Source: PALSA-693 sp963780345 (lineage in GTDB: Bacteria; Actinomycetota; Acidimicrobiia; Acidimicrobiales; Palsa-688). Taken from it: a stretch of DNA of 64,000 nt. A program made the translations under genes and the position numbers. The notes beneath the pieces were generated by a model. That model had not been told where the DNA came from. It worked only from the letters and a program-made list of their open reading frames with translations, and did no database searches. The stretch lies in contig CAWABU010000006.1 of the NCBI GenBank assembly GCA_963780345.1, forward strand, positions 496,001 through 560,000. Direction: 5' to 3'. Within the stretch, counting starts at the first letter, position 1. Every line of letters begins with the position of its first letter. This document shows positions 43,897 to 53,402 of this stretch, piece by piece.

Positions 43897-44691
43897 ATGA
43901 GCTACGAATTTGTTGAATATGAAAAGCGGGACCGGATCGCGTATATAACGTTTAATCGCCCGGAAGTGTTGAACGCGATGCACGCCCCCATGCACGTCGA
44001 ACTGGCTGAGATCTGGCAAGACTTCAAAGACGACGACGATTTATGGGTGGCGATTGTCACCGGCGCCGGCGACCGGGCGTTCTCGGCCGGGAACGACTTG
44101 AAGGCCACCGCCGCGCAGAATGCAGGCGGCACCCGGCCCGACCCGGGAGCAAAGCGTCCGTCTTTTGCTGCGATCACCAGCGAGTTTGAATGCTGGAAGC
44201 CCATGATCGCGGCGGTCAACGGGTTCGCGATGGGGGGAGGATTCGAGACGGCGCTGGCCTGCGATATCATCATCGCGGCTGAACACGCCCAGTTTGCCCT
44301 CCCCGAACCAAGGGTAGGGCTGATCGCCGGCGCGGGGGGTATTCACCGACTGGTCCGCAAGGCGCCCTTCAATGTGGCCATGGGAATGATCCTGACCGGC
44401 AAACGGATCTCGGCCGACGAAGCGTATCGGATCGGCATTGTCAACGAAGTCGTGCCCGCGCCAGAGTTGATGAAAGCGGCCGAGCGGTGGGCTGGCGAGA
44501 TTATGGAGTGCGCCCCACTCTGCGTGCGGCTCTCGAAGGAAGCCATCTACACGAACATCACCAAGACCGTCGACGAGGCTCTGGCTTCTGATCGCCAGCT
44601 CATCAGTCCGCGGCTGATGGCCTCTCAGGATTCCAAAGAGGGTCCCCTCGCCTTCGCCGAGAAGCGGCCACCTCGCTGGACGGGTCGGTAG
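43897..44691 (+). CDS. Enoyl-CoA hydratase/isomerase
   Basis: 264 residues of the crotonase fold. The oxyanion-hole segments are FSAGNDLKA and GFAMGGGFETALACDIIIAAEHAQFALPE, with a Glu in LPEPRVGL at the catalytic place. It should act on a CoA-linked enoyl substrate. The surrounding thiolase-like, DUF35 and paired acyl-CoA dehydrogenase genes suggest degradation of a large hydrophobic or steroid side chain. Confidence 0.92.
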   Translation: MSYEFVEYEKRDRIAYITFNRPEVLNAMHAPMHVELAEIWQDFKDDDDLWVAIVTGAGDRAFSAGNDLKATAAQNAGGTRPDPGAKRPSFAAITSEFECWKPMIAAVNGFAMGGGFETALACDIIIAAEHAQFALPEPRVGLIAGAGGIHRLVRKAPFNVAMGMILTGKRISADEAYRIGIVNEVVPAPELMKAAERWAGEIMECAPLCVRLSKEAIYTNITKTVDEALASDRQLISPRLMASQDSKEGPLAFAEKRPPRWTGR

Positions 44692-44745
44692 GCGTCGGTG
44701 GTCGTAACCAAACTGACAAGCGAGTAGCAGAGAAGGAGGCAGGAC

Positions 44746-45933
44746 ATGGTTATGGATAACGAGTTCAGTGCAGGTGCTGCCATCGTCGGGTTGGGTATTT
44801 CTCAAGTGGGGCGGGTGTACGGCAAGTCGGCGCCGGAGTTGGCCGCGGATGCGGTCCTCAACGCGGTGGCTGACGCCGGTTTGCAGCTGTCGGATGTGGA
44901 CGGCGTGTTGATGAGCAATGGAATCACCCCGAACAATACGCTCGTGGCCTCGTCGTTGGGGTTGCGGAACCTGCAGCTGAGCGTCAATGTCGCGACTGCG
45001 GGCGCGACCGCGGGGGCGGCCGTGCAGTACGCGTCGATGGCGGTGCAGTCGGGAATGGCCTCTACCGTCGTCTATGTGCATTCGGACTGTCCCCTGGCGG
45101 AAGCGGGGGCGTCGGGCGGGGCGGCCTACGGCGGGGCGGCCAGATCCCGGGCGCTGAGCGGGTTTTGGGGAATCAACGCCGCGATCGGCCTGGGGGGTGC
45201 CAATCCGATGTACGCCCTGGCGGCTCGCCGGCATATGGAGAAGTACGGCACCACCAGCGAGCAGCTGGGCGCGATCGCGGTGTCGCAGCGGGCCTGGGCG
45301 ACGCACAATCCGATCGCCCAGATGCGCGATCCGATCACGCTGGAGGATCATCAGAACTCTCGTTGGATCGTGGACCCATTTCATCTTCTCGACTGCTGCC
45401 TGGTGTCCAACGGGGCGGTGGCAGTGGTGGTCACCACCGCAGAGCGGGCCCGGCATCTGCCGCAGCCGCCGGTGTATGTGTGGGGCTGGGGTCAGTGCCA
45501 TCCGGGCTACTCCAACATGCGGGGCAGCGAACTGGGTCTGCAGAGCGGCGCCACCATTTCGGGGCAGATCGCTTTCAAGATGGCCGGCATCGACCTTGAC
45601 GACATCAACGTGCGGGAGTTTTACGACTGCTACACCTTTACCGTGCTGTTGACGCTGGAGGACTACGGCTTCGTCAAGAAGGGCGAGGCGGGCGAGTTGG
45701 TGGCCAGCGGCGCTCTTGGCCCGGGGGGTTCCCTGCCCACCAACACCGGGGGCGGGCAGCTCTCGTCGTGGTACCTGTGGGGCGTCACCCCACTCCACGA
45801 GGCCGTCGTGCAGACCCGGGGCCAGGGCGGCCAACGTCAGGTGGCCGAGCACGATTTCGTTCTCTGCAGCGGCAACGGCGGCATCTTCGACCATCACTCC
45901 ACGCTCATCCTGGGCGCCCACCCGCGACGCTGA
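44746..45933 (+). CDS. Thiolase-family lipid-transfer-type protein (Ltp2-like)
   Basis: 395 residues with thiolase architecture (AAIVGLGISQVGRVYGKSAPELAADAVLNAVADAGL; GVLMSNGITPNNT; ALAARRHMEKYGTTSEQLGAIAVSQR; FYDCYTFTVLLTLEDYGFVKKGEAGEL; LCSGNGGIFDHHSTLILG). In Ltp2-type retro-aldolases the thiolase Cys is lost and a Tyr-rich segment is used instead; the YDCYTF segment fits this. A DUF35 gene follows 16 bp later, the usual partner of such aldolases in steroid side-chain cleavage. A plain thiolase cannot be excluded. Confidence 0.85.
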   Translation: MVMDNEFSAGAAIVGLGISQVGRVYGKSAPELAADAVLNAVADAGLQLSDVDGVLMSNGITPNNTLVASSLGLRNLQLSVNVATAGATAGAAVQYASMAVQSGMASTVVYVHSDCPLAEAGASGGAAYGGAARSRALSGFWGINAAIGLGGANPMYALAARRHMEKYGTTSEQLGAIAVSQRAWATHNPIAQMRDPITLEDHQNSRWIVDPFHLLDCCLVSNGAVAVVVTTAERARHLPQPPVYVWGWGQCHPGYSNMRGSELGLQSGATISGQIAFKMAGIDLDDINVREFYDCYTFTVLLTLEDYGFVKKGEAGELVASGALGPGGSLPTNTGGGQLSSWYLWGVTPLHEAVVQTRGQGGQRQVAEHDFVLCSGNGGIFDHHSTLILGAHPRR

Positions 45934-45949
45934 AAGGGGACCTTTCGCC

Positions 45950-46351
45950 ATGACCAGTCTTCCGACCATCGTCCGCGACGACGCCTCTGCCCCGTTTTTC
46001 GATGCCGCGGCATCGGGGACCCTGGCCGTGCGCCGTTGCGTCAACGGCCACTACCTGCCCCCCACCCAGGGCTTCGGTGGGCCCGCCATCCGCTGTCAGG
46101 TCTGCCAATCCCCCGACATCACCTGGCAGCCCGCATCAGGATCGGCCACCCTGGTCAGCTGGGTTATCCCCTACGCCCGCACCGGTGAGCCGACCAACGT
46201 GGCCGGCATCGTGGAGCTCGCCGAAGGGCCCTGGATGAATGCCTTGATCGACGTGGCGCCGGACGCCCAACTTCGCGCCGGCCAGGCGCTCACCGTCTGC
46301 TTCCTCCCCACCGAAGGAGGCGAAACCATCCCCGCCTTCCGCCCGGCGTGA
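45950..46351 (+). CDS. Zn-ribbon/OB-fold DUF35 protein
   Basis: 133 residues. An N-terminal helix (DASAPFFDAAASGTLAVRRCVNGHYLPPT), a rubredoxin-like zinc ribbon with three Cys (one at RRCVNGH and two at IRCQVCQSP) and an OB fold (WVIPYARTGEPTNVAGIVELAEGPWMNALID). DUF35 proteins are accessory subunits of thiolase-like enzymes that bind acyl-CoA. Immediate neighbour of the Ltp2-like gene, so the two probably form a complex. Confidence 0.9.
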   Translation: MTSLPTIVRDDASAPFFDAAASGTLAVRRCVNGHYLPPTQGFGGPAIRCQVCQSPDITWQPASGSATLVSWVIPYARTGEPTNVAGIVELAEGPWMNALIDVAPDAQLRAGQALTVCFLPTEGGETIPAFRPA

Positions 46352-46371
46352 CGCACCGGCTTACGTCCGGT

Positions 46372-47688
46372 TCAGGTCTGGACCTGACCGAGCGGTCGGA
46401 CGCCCGACGCCTTGCGCACGTCGCGGAAGGGCAGGTCCCGGTCGGCAGAAGGGTCGTGCGGTAGTCCGAGCACGCGTTCCCCGATCAGGTTTCGCTGGAT
46501 CTGATCGCTGCCGCCGCCGATCGAGTTGATGAAGGCCCACATGCCGGTCTGATTGGCGATCTCGCCCTGAGGTGACTGCCGGCCCGTGAGCATGGCTTCG
46601 GTGCCGAGAAGCTGGGCATGGATTCGCGCCGAGCCGTGCAGTATCTCCGACATGGACAGCTTGAGGACGACGGCAACGCTCATATCCGTACTGCCCTCGG
46701 CCCGCGCCGCGTTCCACCCGCTGATGCGACGGAGGGCGTGCATGCGGGCGATGGCCTGACGGATGACCGGGTCGCCGCCGCGTCCGGCCTCGTTGGCGAG
46801 GGCGACCAGATCCACGGGCCTGATCCGCACCTCAGGAGCGGAGGACCCATCACCCTCGGCGGGGGCGGTGGCGGTGCCGGTGGCGTCCCCGTTGGCGGAG
46901 GAGGCCGTGCTCCCTTCGGGGGAAGCGGTGCTTTCCCCCTGGCGGGCCGCGGACCGCTCGAGCCCGCCTCCCATCACCATGCGCTCTACCGCCAGGGCGG
47001 CGTTGAGCACCCGCCAGCCGTCGTCGACCTCGCTGATGCGGAGGCTGTCGGGCACCCGGGCGTCGGTGAAGAACACCTCGTTGAAGGTTTGGTGGCCGGT
47101 CATCTGTTTGATGGGTCGAACTTCGACGCCCGGTTGTGGCATCGGCAGGAGGAAGTAGGTGATCCCCCGGTGTTTCGGTACCTCCCAATTGGTCCGGGCG
47201 GCCAGCAGTCCATGGGTCGCGGTCCGCGCCCCGCTCGTCCAGACCTTCTGGCCGTTGACGATCCACTCGGAACCATCGCGGTCTGCTCGAGTCTGGAGCC
47301 CCCCAAGGTCCGAGCCGGCGCCAGGTTCGCTGTAAAGCAGGCAGGTTCGGTACTCTCCGGTCAGCAGCTTGGGCAGAACGTGGTGGCGCAGCTCGTCGGA
47401 TGTGGCGAAAGCCCTGATGGCATTGGCCGCGATTCCCGCGGCTGCGATGGAGCCTCGTGGTGCACCGGCCCGAGCGAACTCTTCGATCACGGCCGCGGCC
47501 GCGTCCTTTGACACGCCCCGGCCATAGAGATCTTGGGGCCAATCGGGCTGAGCCCAACCGGCGTCGACCACCTGCTCCATGAACGTCCGCGTCGCCAGCC
47601 CGGGCTTCCAGTGGGCCGCCAGCCACTCGCGGACCTCCCGACGGACGGACTCGACTTCCTGAGTCTCGCTCGATGCTCCGGTGGTCAC
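46372..47688 (-). CDS. Acyl-CoA dehydrogenase, subunit 1 of a likely heteromeric pair
   Basis: 438 residues from a GTG preceded by GAGGAG. FAD/substrate motifs: LLYSEPGAGSDLGGLQTRA, WIVNGQKVWTSGARTATHGLL, TGHQTFNEVFFTDARVP, and the C-terminal IGGGSDQIQRNLIGERVLGLP. Within the middle there is an insertion of about 35 Ser/Ala/Gly/Glu residues (STASPEGSTASSANGDATGT). Its start overlaps the stop of the other dehydrogenase (GTGA). Two adjacent dissimilar dehydrogenases of this type form alpha2beta2 enzymes in steroid side-chain oxidation. Confidence 0.9.
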   Translation of the reverse strand: MTTGASSETQEVESVRREVREWLAAHWKPGLATRTFMEQVVDAGWAQPDWPQDLYGRGVSKDAAAAVIEEFARAGAPRGSIAAAGIAANAIRAFATSDELRHHVLPKLLTGEYRTCLLYSEPGAGSDLGGLQTRADRDGSEWIVNGQKVWTSGARTATHGLLAARTNWEVPKHRGITYFLLPMPQPGVEVRPIKQMTGHQTFNEVFFTDARVPDSLRISEVDDGWRVLNAALAVERMVMGGGLERSAARQGESTASPEGSTASSANGDATGTATAPAEGDGSSAPEVRIRPVDLVALANEAGRGGDPVIRQAIARMHALRRISGWNAARAEGSTDMSVAVVLKLSMSEILHGSARIHAQLLGTEAMLTGRQSPQGEIANQTGMWAFINSIGGGSDQIQRNLIGERVLGLPHDPSADRDLPFRDVRKASGVRPLGQVQT

Positions 47689-48812
47689 GCTGGGCTCCTC
47701 TCGAGGCCGATGATGTCGGCCAGGATTTCGCGGTGGTACAGGACGTCGCCGAACAGGAACTCGGAGCTCTTCGCTCGCTTGTAATACAGGTGGGCGGGGT
47801 GCTCCCACGTGAAGCCGATCCCGCCGTGGATCTGGATGTTTTCGTGACCGGCCAACAGACAGGCCTCCCCGCAGAACGACGCCGCGATGGCCGCCAATTC
47901 CGGAAAGTCGTCCGTGGTGGCAGCCGCGGCGACGGTCGCCGCCCGGGCAGCTGAACGCGCCGACTCCAGGGCCACGTGAAGATCGGCGCACTTGTGCTTG
48001 ATGGCCTGAAAAGAGCCGATCGGCCGCCCGAACTGAATCCGGTCCTTGGCGTACTGCACGGCCATTTCCGTGGCGGCCGCAGTCACGCCGGCCTGCTCGT
48101 TGGCCAAAGCCACGGAAGCGACGCGGAGCACGTGTTGCATGGCGGCGCCCGCCGCGCCGGGCTCGCCGACCGGCCGGGCGCCGACAGCAGAGAAGTCGAT
48201 CCTCGCCAGCTTCCGCGTCTCGTCCAGGGTCGATAGCAACTCCCGGGTGACGCCCGGTGCGTCACCGCTCACGGCAAAAAGACCAACCCCCGACGAGGTC
48301 CCGGCCGGCACCAGGATCAGGGAGGCGGTGTGGCCATCGACGACGTAGGCGGCGCGGCCAGACACCCGCCACTCACCGTCGACCATCCGGGCGGCAGCCG
48401 AGTTGCCCTGCGCATGCCATCTCCCCGGCGGGTTCGTCAGGGCGACGGTGGCAATGGTGGCACCGGCCGCAATACCAGGGAGGAGATCGGCCTGCGCGGC
48501 CTTGTCCCCACTGGCCAGAAGCGTGGTTGAGGCCACCACCGAGGACAGCAGGGGCGCGCACAGCAGGGCGCGGCCGGCCTCCTCCAGAACGATGGCCGTC
48601 TCCTCGAACGAGTAACCGGCGCCACCGAACTCCTCGGGAATGCTCAGGCCGGCCGCCCCCAGCTGACCGGTCAGCTGTGACCACACGGCGGAGTCGTAGC
48701 CCTCCCGGCTCGCCATGGCCGTACGGACCTCTGGTTCGGACGATCTGGCCTGGAGAAACGACCGGACCGTGTCCCGGAACGACGTCTGCTCAGCTGTCAG
48801 TGAAAGACTCAC
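47685..48812 (-). CDS. Acyl-CoA dehydrogenase, subunit 2
   Basis: 375 residues, shorter and more divergent than its partner (LTAEQTSFRDTVRSFLQARS; LTGQLGAAGLSIPEEFGGAGYSFEETAIVLEEAGRAL; VASVALANEQAGVTAAATEMAVQYAKDRIQFGRPIGSFQAIKH; ENIQIHGGIGFTWEHPAHLYYKRAKSS). Catalytic Glu and FAD positions cannot be settled by eye. The 4-bp overlap with the next gene couples synthesis of both subunits. It is preceded by an intergenic gap, so it is the first gene of this leftward pair. Confidence 0.9.
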   Translation of the reverse strand: MSLSLTAEQTSFRDTVRSFLQARSSEPEVRTAMASREGYDSAVWSQLTGQLGAAGLSIPEEFGGAGYSFEETAIVLEEAGRALLCAPLLSSVVASTTLLASGDKAAQADLLPGIAAGATIATVALTNPPGRWHAQGNSAAARMVDGEWRVSGRAAYVVDGHTASLILVPAGTSSGVGLFAVSGDAPGVTRELLSTLDETRKLARIDFSAVGARPVGEPGAAGAAMQHVLRVASVALANEQAGVTAAATEMAVQYAKDRIQFGRPIGSFQAIKHKCADLHVALESARSAARAATVAAAATTDDFPELAAIAASFCGEACLLAGHENIQIHGGIGFTWEHPAHLYYKRAKSSEFLFGDVLYHREILADIIGLERSPA

Positions 48813-48997
48813 TCATGCCTCCAAGCTCAGGGCGACCACGACGCTGAGGGATGCCGGTTAATCTACCCTCGCCCGCCAACCCGGGGCGCCGCGGCCGGGC
48901 TGGACGCGGCCCGATACCGGGGGCGCCCGAGATAGCCGCCGCTCTAATCGCCCCGAACACTCCCGCCCAGAGGTGACCTTCCAGATGCATCGAAAGA

Positions 48998-49342
48998 TCA
49001 TGAGTGAAGGTTCGCGCCCGCCCCCCGGATCAGTCCGTCTCGAAATCGCGGAACTGGGCATACAGAAAGGAGAGGGGGCAACACCAGGAGGCCTAATGCG
49101 ACAGCGAAGATCACCACCCGTCCCCAGGCGGATGGCGCCGGCGCCGTCGAGCCCTTTGGCCCGGTCGGGCTGAACTCGATAGCCGCGGTGAACAAGAACA
49201 CCCCGACGGGAAGTAAGACCGTGGCTCGGGTCGCGATGCAAGCCCGGCCACTATCCTCGGGCGGCGCGGCGGGCCGATCGCTCAAACCCACTGACCGGTT
49301 TACCGAATTTGACGACGGGGAACAACTCCAGCGCCCGAGCAT
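48998..49342 (-). CDS. Hypothetical membrane protein (weak)
   Basis: A 114-residue frame with two hydrophobic stretches, ATVLLPVGVFLFTAAIEF and VVIFAVALGLLVLPPLLSV. The start is uncertain and no family is recognised. It may be real because the two helices are well formed, but it could equally be chance coding in a GC-rich gap. Confidence 0.3.
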   Translation of the reverse strand: MLGRWSCSPSSNSVNRSVGLSDRPAAPPEDSGRACIATRATVLLPVGVFLFTAAIEFSPTGPKGSTAPAPSAWGRVVIFAVALGLLVLPPLLSVCPVPRFRDGLIRGAGANLHS

Positions 49343-49369
49343 CCCGCTGCGTCCCGAAGGAGCCGTCCA

Positions 49370-49573
49370 TTGATCCCCGTCCTGGCAGGGATACTGGCTG
49401 CCGCCGCGCTCTTCCTCATGTCAATGCCCTTCGTCCTGGTTCGATTCGCGCCCGAGGCGTCGGCTCAGCTGCAGCTGGATTCGGAGCAGCATCCCGCGAT
49501 AGGCGAGCTCACACGAGAGGCTCAGGCCGAGGCCGAGACGGCGCAGTCCGTCCTGGTGGGAGGGGAGCACTGA
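49370..49573 (+). CDS. Small single-helix membrane protein
   Basis: 67 residues from a TTG preceded by GAAGGAG. One membrane helix (PVLAGILAAAALFLMSMPFVLVRFA) and a short acidic tail (LDSEQHPAIGELTREAQAEAETA). The size and single helix are those of many unannotated envelope peptides. Nothing else identifies it. Confidence 0.4.
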   Translation: MIPVLAGILAAAALFLMSMPFVLVRFAPEASAQLQLDSEQHPAIGELTREAQAEAETAQSVLVGGEH

Positions 49574-50355
49574 CGGATCAACCCCTGGTCGGCCAGGAGC
49601 GGATTGCGACCGACATCCGACGAGGGCGCGACAACTCATCCAGGAAAGAAAGGGGCTGGCCGGAGCGCCGGGAAACGGTAATGATACGAGCGGTCTGGCT
49701 GATGTGAGCTCAACCGCCTGCTGGCGCGGCCGGGCGACCTCGATCCCCCCGCCATTGCTGGGAAAGAACACCGCAGCGGGATTGTCCCGCGCCATCACCA
49801 GCCGCGAGCCAATCCAGGTTTTCCTGGTCCGTGTCATCCGACTTCACGGCCGATTCCCCGTCGGGCTCGGCTGTCGCCGCCGGTGTCGTTTGGTCGGTTG
49901 CACGTGGTCGTCGCTTCGTAGATCCCTCGCGCCGGCACGGGCTACGCCGGTCCGTCGGCCGCCGCTTACTTCGAGGCCGACCCTTTCACCTGCAGGTCAG
50001 ACCTACCGACCTCTCGTGAGAGGAAAAACGTCTCACCAAGGGAAGGTCCTACCGTGACCGCGGGACGGAATTCAGTGCCTGGGCGCAGGCCAAGCGAGCC
50101 TGGTGGTGGAGAGAGCAGGAGGGGCGTCGTGCCGTCCCCCCGATCTACCGGCCGGCGAACCCGCCGACCGGCCCGTGGTGTGGAGACCGGGGCGGTCGCC
50201 ATGGCTCAAGAAGTGCCATCGACCGCGGGTAGGCCCGAGATCCACGCCAGGTGGGGTCGGGGTCATCGCCGGGCTTTCGTCAGGCTCGTTCGACCTCGCG
50301 GGGATGGACGCCGGGGAGATTGCGCCCACGTCCGATCGCCAGGTCGGGCGCGGAC
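49574..50355. other. Gene-poor region with alternative hairpins
   Basis: 782 bp without a convincing gene; frames here give Arg/Pro-rich nonsense. Near 50010-50036 two mutually exclusive hairpins share bases: CCTCT-CGTG-AGAGG (50010-50023) and GTGAGA-N9-TCTCAC (50016-50036), with a purine-rich loop GGAAAAACG. No known riboswitch is recognised. Confidence 0.4.
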
Positions 50356-51531
50356 CTAGGGTACGAGCCAGGAGGCGGCGTTGACGTGATAGAAGCCGTC
50401 GACGACCGCGGCCTCATGCCCATCCAGCGAGGCGTCGAAGCGCCGAACCGGGTCGTGGCCGCCCTCGGCGTGCGGATAGTCGGACGAGAACATGTAGAGC
50501 CGGGGATCGCTGATGCCGGAGAGCAAACCCACATCTTCGAACGGATAGGGCGTGAAGCGCAGTTGCTCGCCCGCTTGCTCGGATGGGAGGCGCTGGAAAT
50601 CGGCCAGTCGCCGTTCCGAGCGGGACCAGATGGTCACGGCGTGGTCGAGGCGCCGGATCATGTCCGGGACCCAGCCCGCTCCCACCTCGATGGCCCCGCC
50701 TCGCAGTTGGGGGAACCGCTCGAGGACACCGTCCAGGACAAGCGTGGACAGGAATCGCTCGAACGGCTGGTAGACGACCATCAGATCCTTGGAGCCGATG
50801 ATCTCGGCGCGGGGCGCGCTCGGCTGCGCTCCCTGAGCGGCGTCGCCGTCGTCGGTCCATTCGGAGTCGATCGACAGAGGCGCGCTTCCGACGTGCAGGA
50901 CAAACGGCGTCCCCTCGGCGGCAAGCCGGGCCCAGAAGCCATCGTTGCGAGGATGGCCCGGGGAGTGCCGGCCGGGCGCTCGGGCCGGTATCCACACCTG
51001 TCCGAGTCCCATCGCGAGGGCGTCATCGAGCACCCGGATCGCCGCCTCCGGGTCGTCGAGGTCACACATGGCCACCCCGCTCAGCCGCTGGTCGTCCTGG
51101 CAGAAGGCGGCGACCGACCGGTTGTGAGCACCATAGGCGGCGTACCGAAGGTCCGCCTCGTCGATGGCGAACAGGAAGGAGCACAGTGAGGTGTAAATCA
51201 CCTGGCGCTCGAATCCGAGCTGGTCGAGGGCGGCCGAACGGTCCTCCGGATCCATGGCCCCCAGGGCCCGGTGCCACTTCGGCCCCCGCCGGATCACGTC
51301 ACGTCCGAGGGCGACCAGGTCGGCCCGTTCCCGCTCGGTGGGGCCGGGCGTGTCGAGATCCAATCCGGTCAGACCGCCCCGTATGGGTGGCAGCCGGTCG
51401 GCAACGTCGGCTGGAGCGTGGTCGGTGAGGAACGAGGACCATTCCATGAGATGGCTGTCGACGTCGATCACCCGACGCGGGCCCACGTAGGTGGACGCAT
51501 CAGAGGGGGACGCTGGTGCCCGGGTCACCAT
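50356..51531 (-). CDS. Amidohydrolase-2 family metal-dependent hydrolase
   Basis: 391 residues from the ATG at 51531. The opening RRVIDVDSHLMEW (DxH variant, VDSH), the mid-region FVLHVGSAPLSIDSEW, and MFSSDYPHAEGGHDPVRRF near the end (SDYPH, metal Asp and His) are typical of the amidohydrolase-2 group found in aromatic and steroid degradation clusters. It probably cleaves a C-C or C-N bond. It lies near the acyl-CoA dehydrogenase pair and may belong to the same pathway. Confidence 0.85.
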   Translation of the reverse strand: MVTRAPASPSDASTYVGPRRVIDVDSHLMEWSSFLTDHAPADVADRLPPIRGGLTGLDLDTPGPTERERADLVALGRDVIRRGPKWHRALGAMDPEDRSAALDQLGFERQVIYTSLCSFLFAIDEADLRYAAYGAHNRSVAAFCQDDQRLSGVAMCDLDDPEAAIRVLDDALAMGLGQVWIPARAPGRHSPGHPRNDGFWARLAAEGTPFVLHVGSAPLSIDSEWTDDGDAAQGAQPSAPRAEIIGSKDLMVVYQPFERFLSTLVLDGVLERFPQLRGGAIEVGAGWVPDMIRRLDHAVTIWSRSERRLADFQRLPSEQAGEQLRFTPYPFEDVGLLSGISDPRLYMFSSDYPHAEGGHDPVRRFDASLDGHEAAVVDGFYHVNAASWLVP

Positions 51532-51721
51532 CCGATCTCCATCCTGTCCACCATAGCGATGCGTCCGGCCCGCGGGTGGGGTCGGGACGGCTCTCGGCTG
51601 GTGCGAGGGAGCAGGTGCGAGATGCGAGCGGGTGGCGCGTCCGGTCCCGGCCCCGGGTCGGTCGGGCCGGGGTCGGTCGGGTCGGGTCGGCGGCCGGCCC
51701 GCCCGTTCGTGCCCGCCCTCG

Positions 51722-51913
51722 TCACTGGTTTCTACGTCGCCCCTGGATCCCGCCCGGCTGCCAGTCCTGGCTCGGGTAGCGCCCGACCTGCCCTGACTGG
51801 GTGAGGTACATCTGGAGGTCGCAGGCGGGGCAGGTGGCGTCGCCCGGACGGGGGAAGGTAACGACGGTTCGGCAGTCCAGGCAGGGTCGCTCATCGAACA
51901 TACGTTCGGTCAT
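51722..51913 (-). CDS. Small zinc-ribbon protein
   Basis: 63 residues from the ATG at 51913. Two CxxC knuckles, CLDC and CPAC, are spaced as in a zinc ribbon (CLDCRTVVTFPRPGDATCPAC), followed by a short Arg/Gln-rich tail. Role unknown. Confidence 0.6.
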   Translation of the reverse strand: MTERMFDERPCLDCRTVVTFPRPGDATCPACDLQMYLTQSGQVGRYPSQDWQPGGIQGRRRNQ

Positions 51914-52169
51914 GGCCGTACCGTAGTACGGCCCTCGAGGTCGGGTCGGAGCCGTACGACGATGAGAGGCGGAGGGTCGAAGGCTCCGCGATCGACGCCC
52001 CGACCTGGTCCGCCCGAGCAACCCGGGCCCCCAGCCATCACTCAGAGCGCGCATTGAGGGGAATGAGCGGAGCCGGCCGAGCTTCTGGGGTGAAATTTGG
52101 TGAAGTCCGAGAGGGTGAGGCCGCGTGGGGGTGGGGGTTGGCCTTGTGGTGGGGGTTCGGGGTTTGGGG

Positions 52170-53402
52170 TTAGGCCGCGGGGGTGAGGGTGACGGTGTGG
52201 CCGAGGGATTGGAGGCGGCGGACGAGGCGGTCGGTCTCTTGTTGGGGGTCTTGGCGTCGGGTGTAGTAGTCGGCCCCCAGGTCGTGGTAGGTCTCGCCGG
52301 TGGTGAGCATGTGCCAGGCGGTGACCAGCATGGTGTGGGCGACCGCCACGATGGCCTTGTTGTGGCCGCGGCGACCGGCCAGGCGCCGGTAGTGGGCGGA
52401 GAGGTAGGTGCCTTTGGAGGTGGCGGCGGACTGGGCGGCCTCGATGAGCGCTTCGCCCAGCCAGGTCTTGCCCGGTTTCTTGCCGACCGCTTTGCGCTTG
52501 CCGGCCGACTCGTGGTTGGCCGGGCAGATCCGGCTCCACGAGGCCAGGTGGGCGGCGGTGGGGAAGCGGCCCACGTCGGCCCCGGTCTCGGCCAGGAACA
52601 CCTCGGCGGTGCGCCGCTGCCAGCCCACGATGGTGCTCAGCAGGCCGATGTGGGGGTCAAAAGGGCGTAGGCGCTCGGCGATGTCAGCGTCCAGCTCGGC
52701 GATGGCGGCGTCGAGGAAGTCGATGTGGGCCAGGATGCTGCCGGCCAGGCGGGCGTGCTGGCTGGCGAAGTGGCCATCGAGAGCCTCGGCCAGGGCCGCC
52801 TTTTTGGCCCGCATCCGGCCGCGGGCCAACTCGGCCAGGGCGGCCGGGTCGCGCTGGCCGGCCATGAGGGCCTCGATCATGTCCCGGCCCGACTTGGTCA
52901 ACACCCGCGAGGCCACCGAGGACAGTTTGATGCCGGCGTCTTGGAGGGCCTTCTCCAACCGTTGGATCTCCTGGGCCCGCACCCGGATCTGGCTCTTGCG
53001 GTAGCGGGTCAACTCCCGCACCGCCCGGATGGGCTCGTCGGGCACCAAACTGGGCCGCACCATCCCATGGGCGGCCACATCGGCCAGCCACTCGGCGTCG
53101 GCCATGTCGGTCTTGCGGCCCGGCACGTTCTTGACGTGCTGGGCGTTACACAGCCACAGCTCCTCGAACAGCCCCTCCAGCCCGTAGTAGACCGGCTTCC
53201 AGTACACCCCGGTGGCCTCCATCGCCACCGTGCTCACCGCCCGCTCGGCCAGCCACTCGGCCAGGGCGGCCACCCCCGCCCGGGTCGTGGCAAAGCGCTC
53301 CTTCTCCACCACCACCTCGCCCGCCGCGAACAGCTGGGCGCAGGCCACCACGCTGTCACGATGCACATCCAGCCCGGCCACCCGATCCCGGATCCGTCTC
53401 AT
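52170..53402 (-). mobile_element. IS110-family transposase
   Basis: 410 residues, ATG at 53402 after GGGAGGG. The DEDD RuvC-like catalytic residues show in LDVHRDSVV, AMEATGVYW and GRKTDMADAEWLA; the C-terminal tnp_20 half with the catalytic Ser is in WSRICPANHESAGKRKAVGKKPG. IS110 elements have no long terminal inverted repeats, so the ends cannot be set by eye; the 5' flank at 53403-53650 is where such elements encode their bridge RNA. The ORF looks intact and may be active. An upstream GTG frame (to 53573) is not needed. Confidence 0.92.

Noticed and set aside
52042..52539. Frame rich in Pro/Arg/His at the transposase end.
   Set aside because: It is another frame of the transposase C-terminus; composition is that of a shadow.
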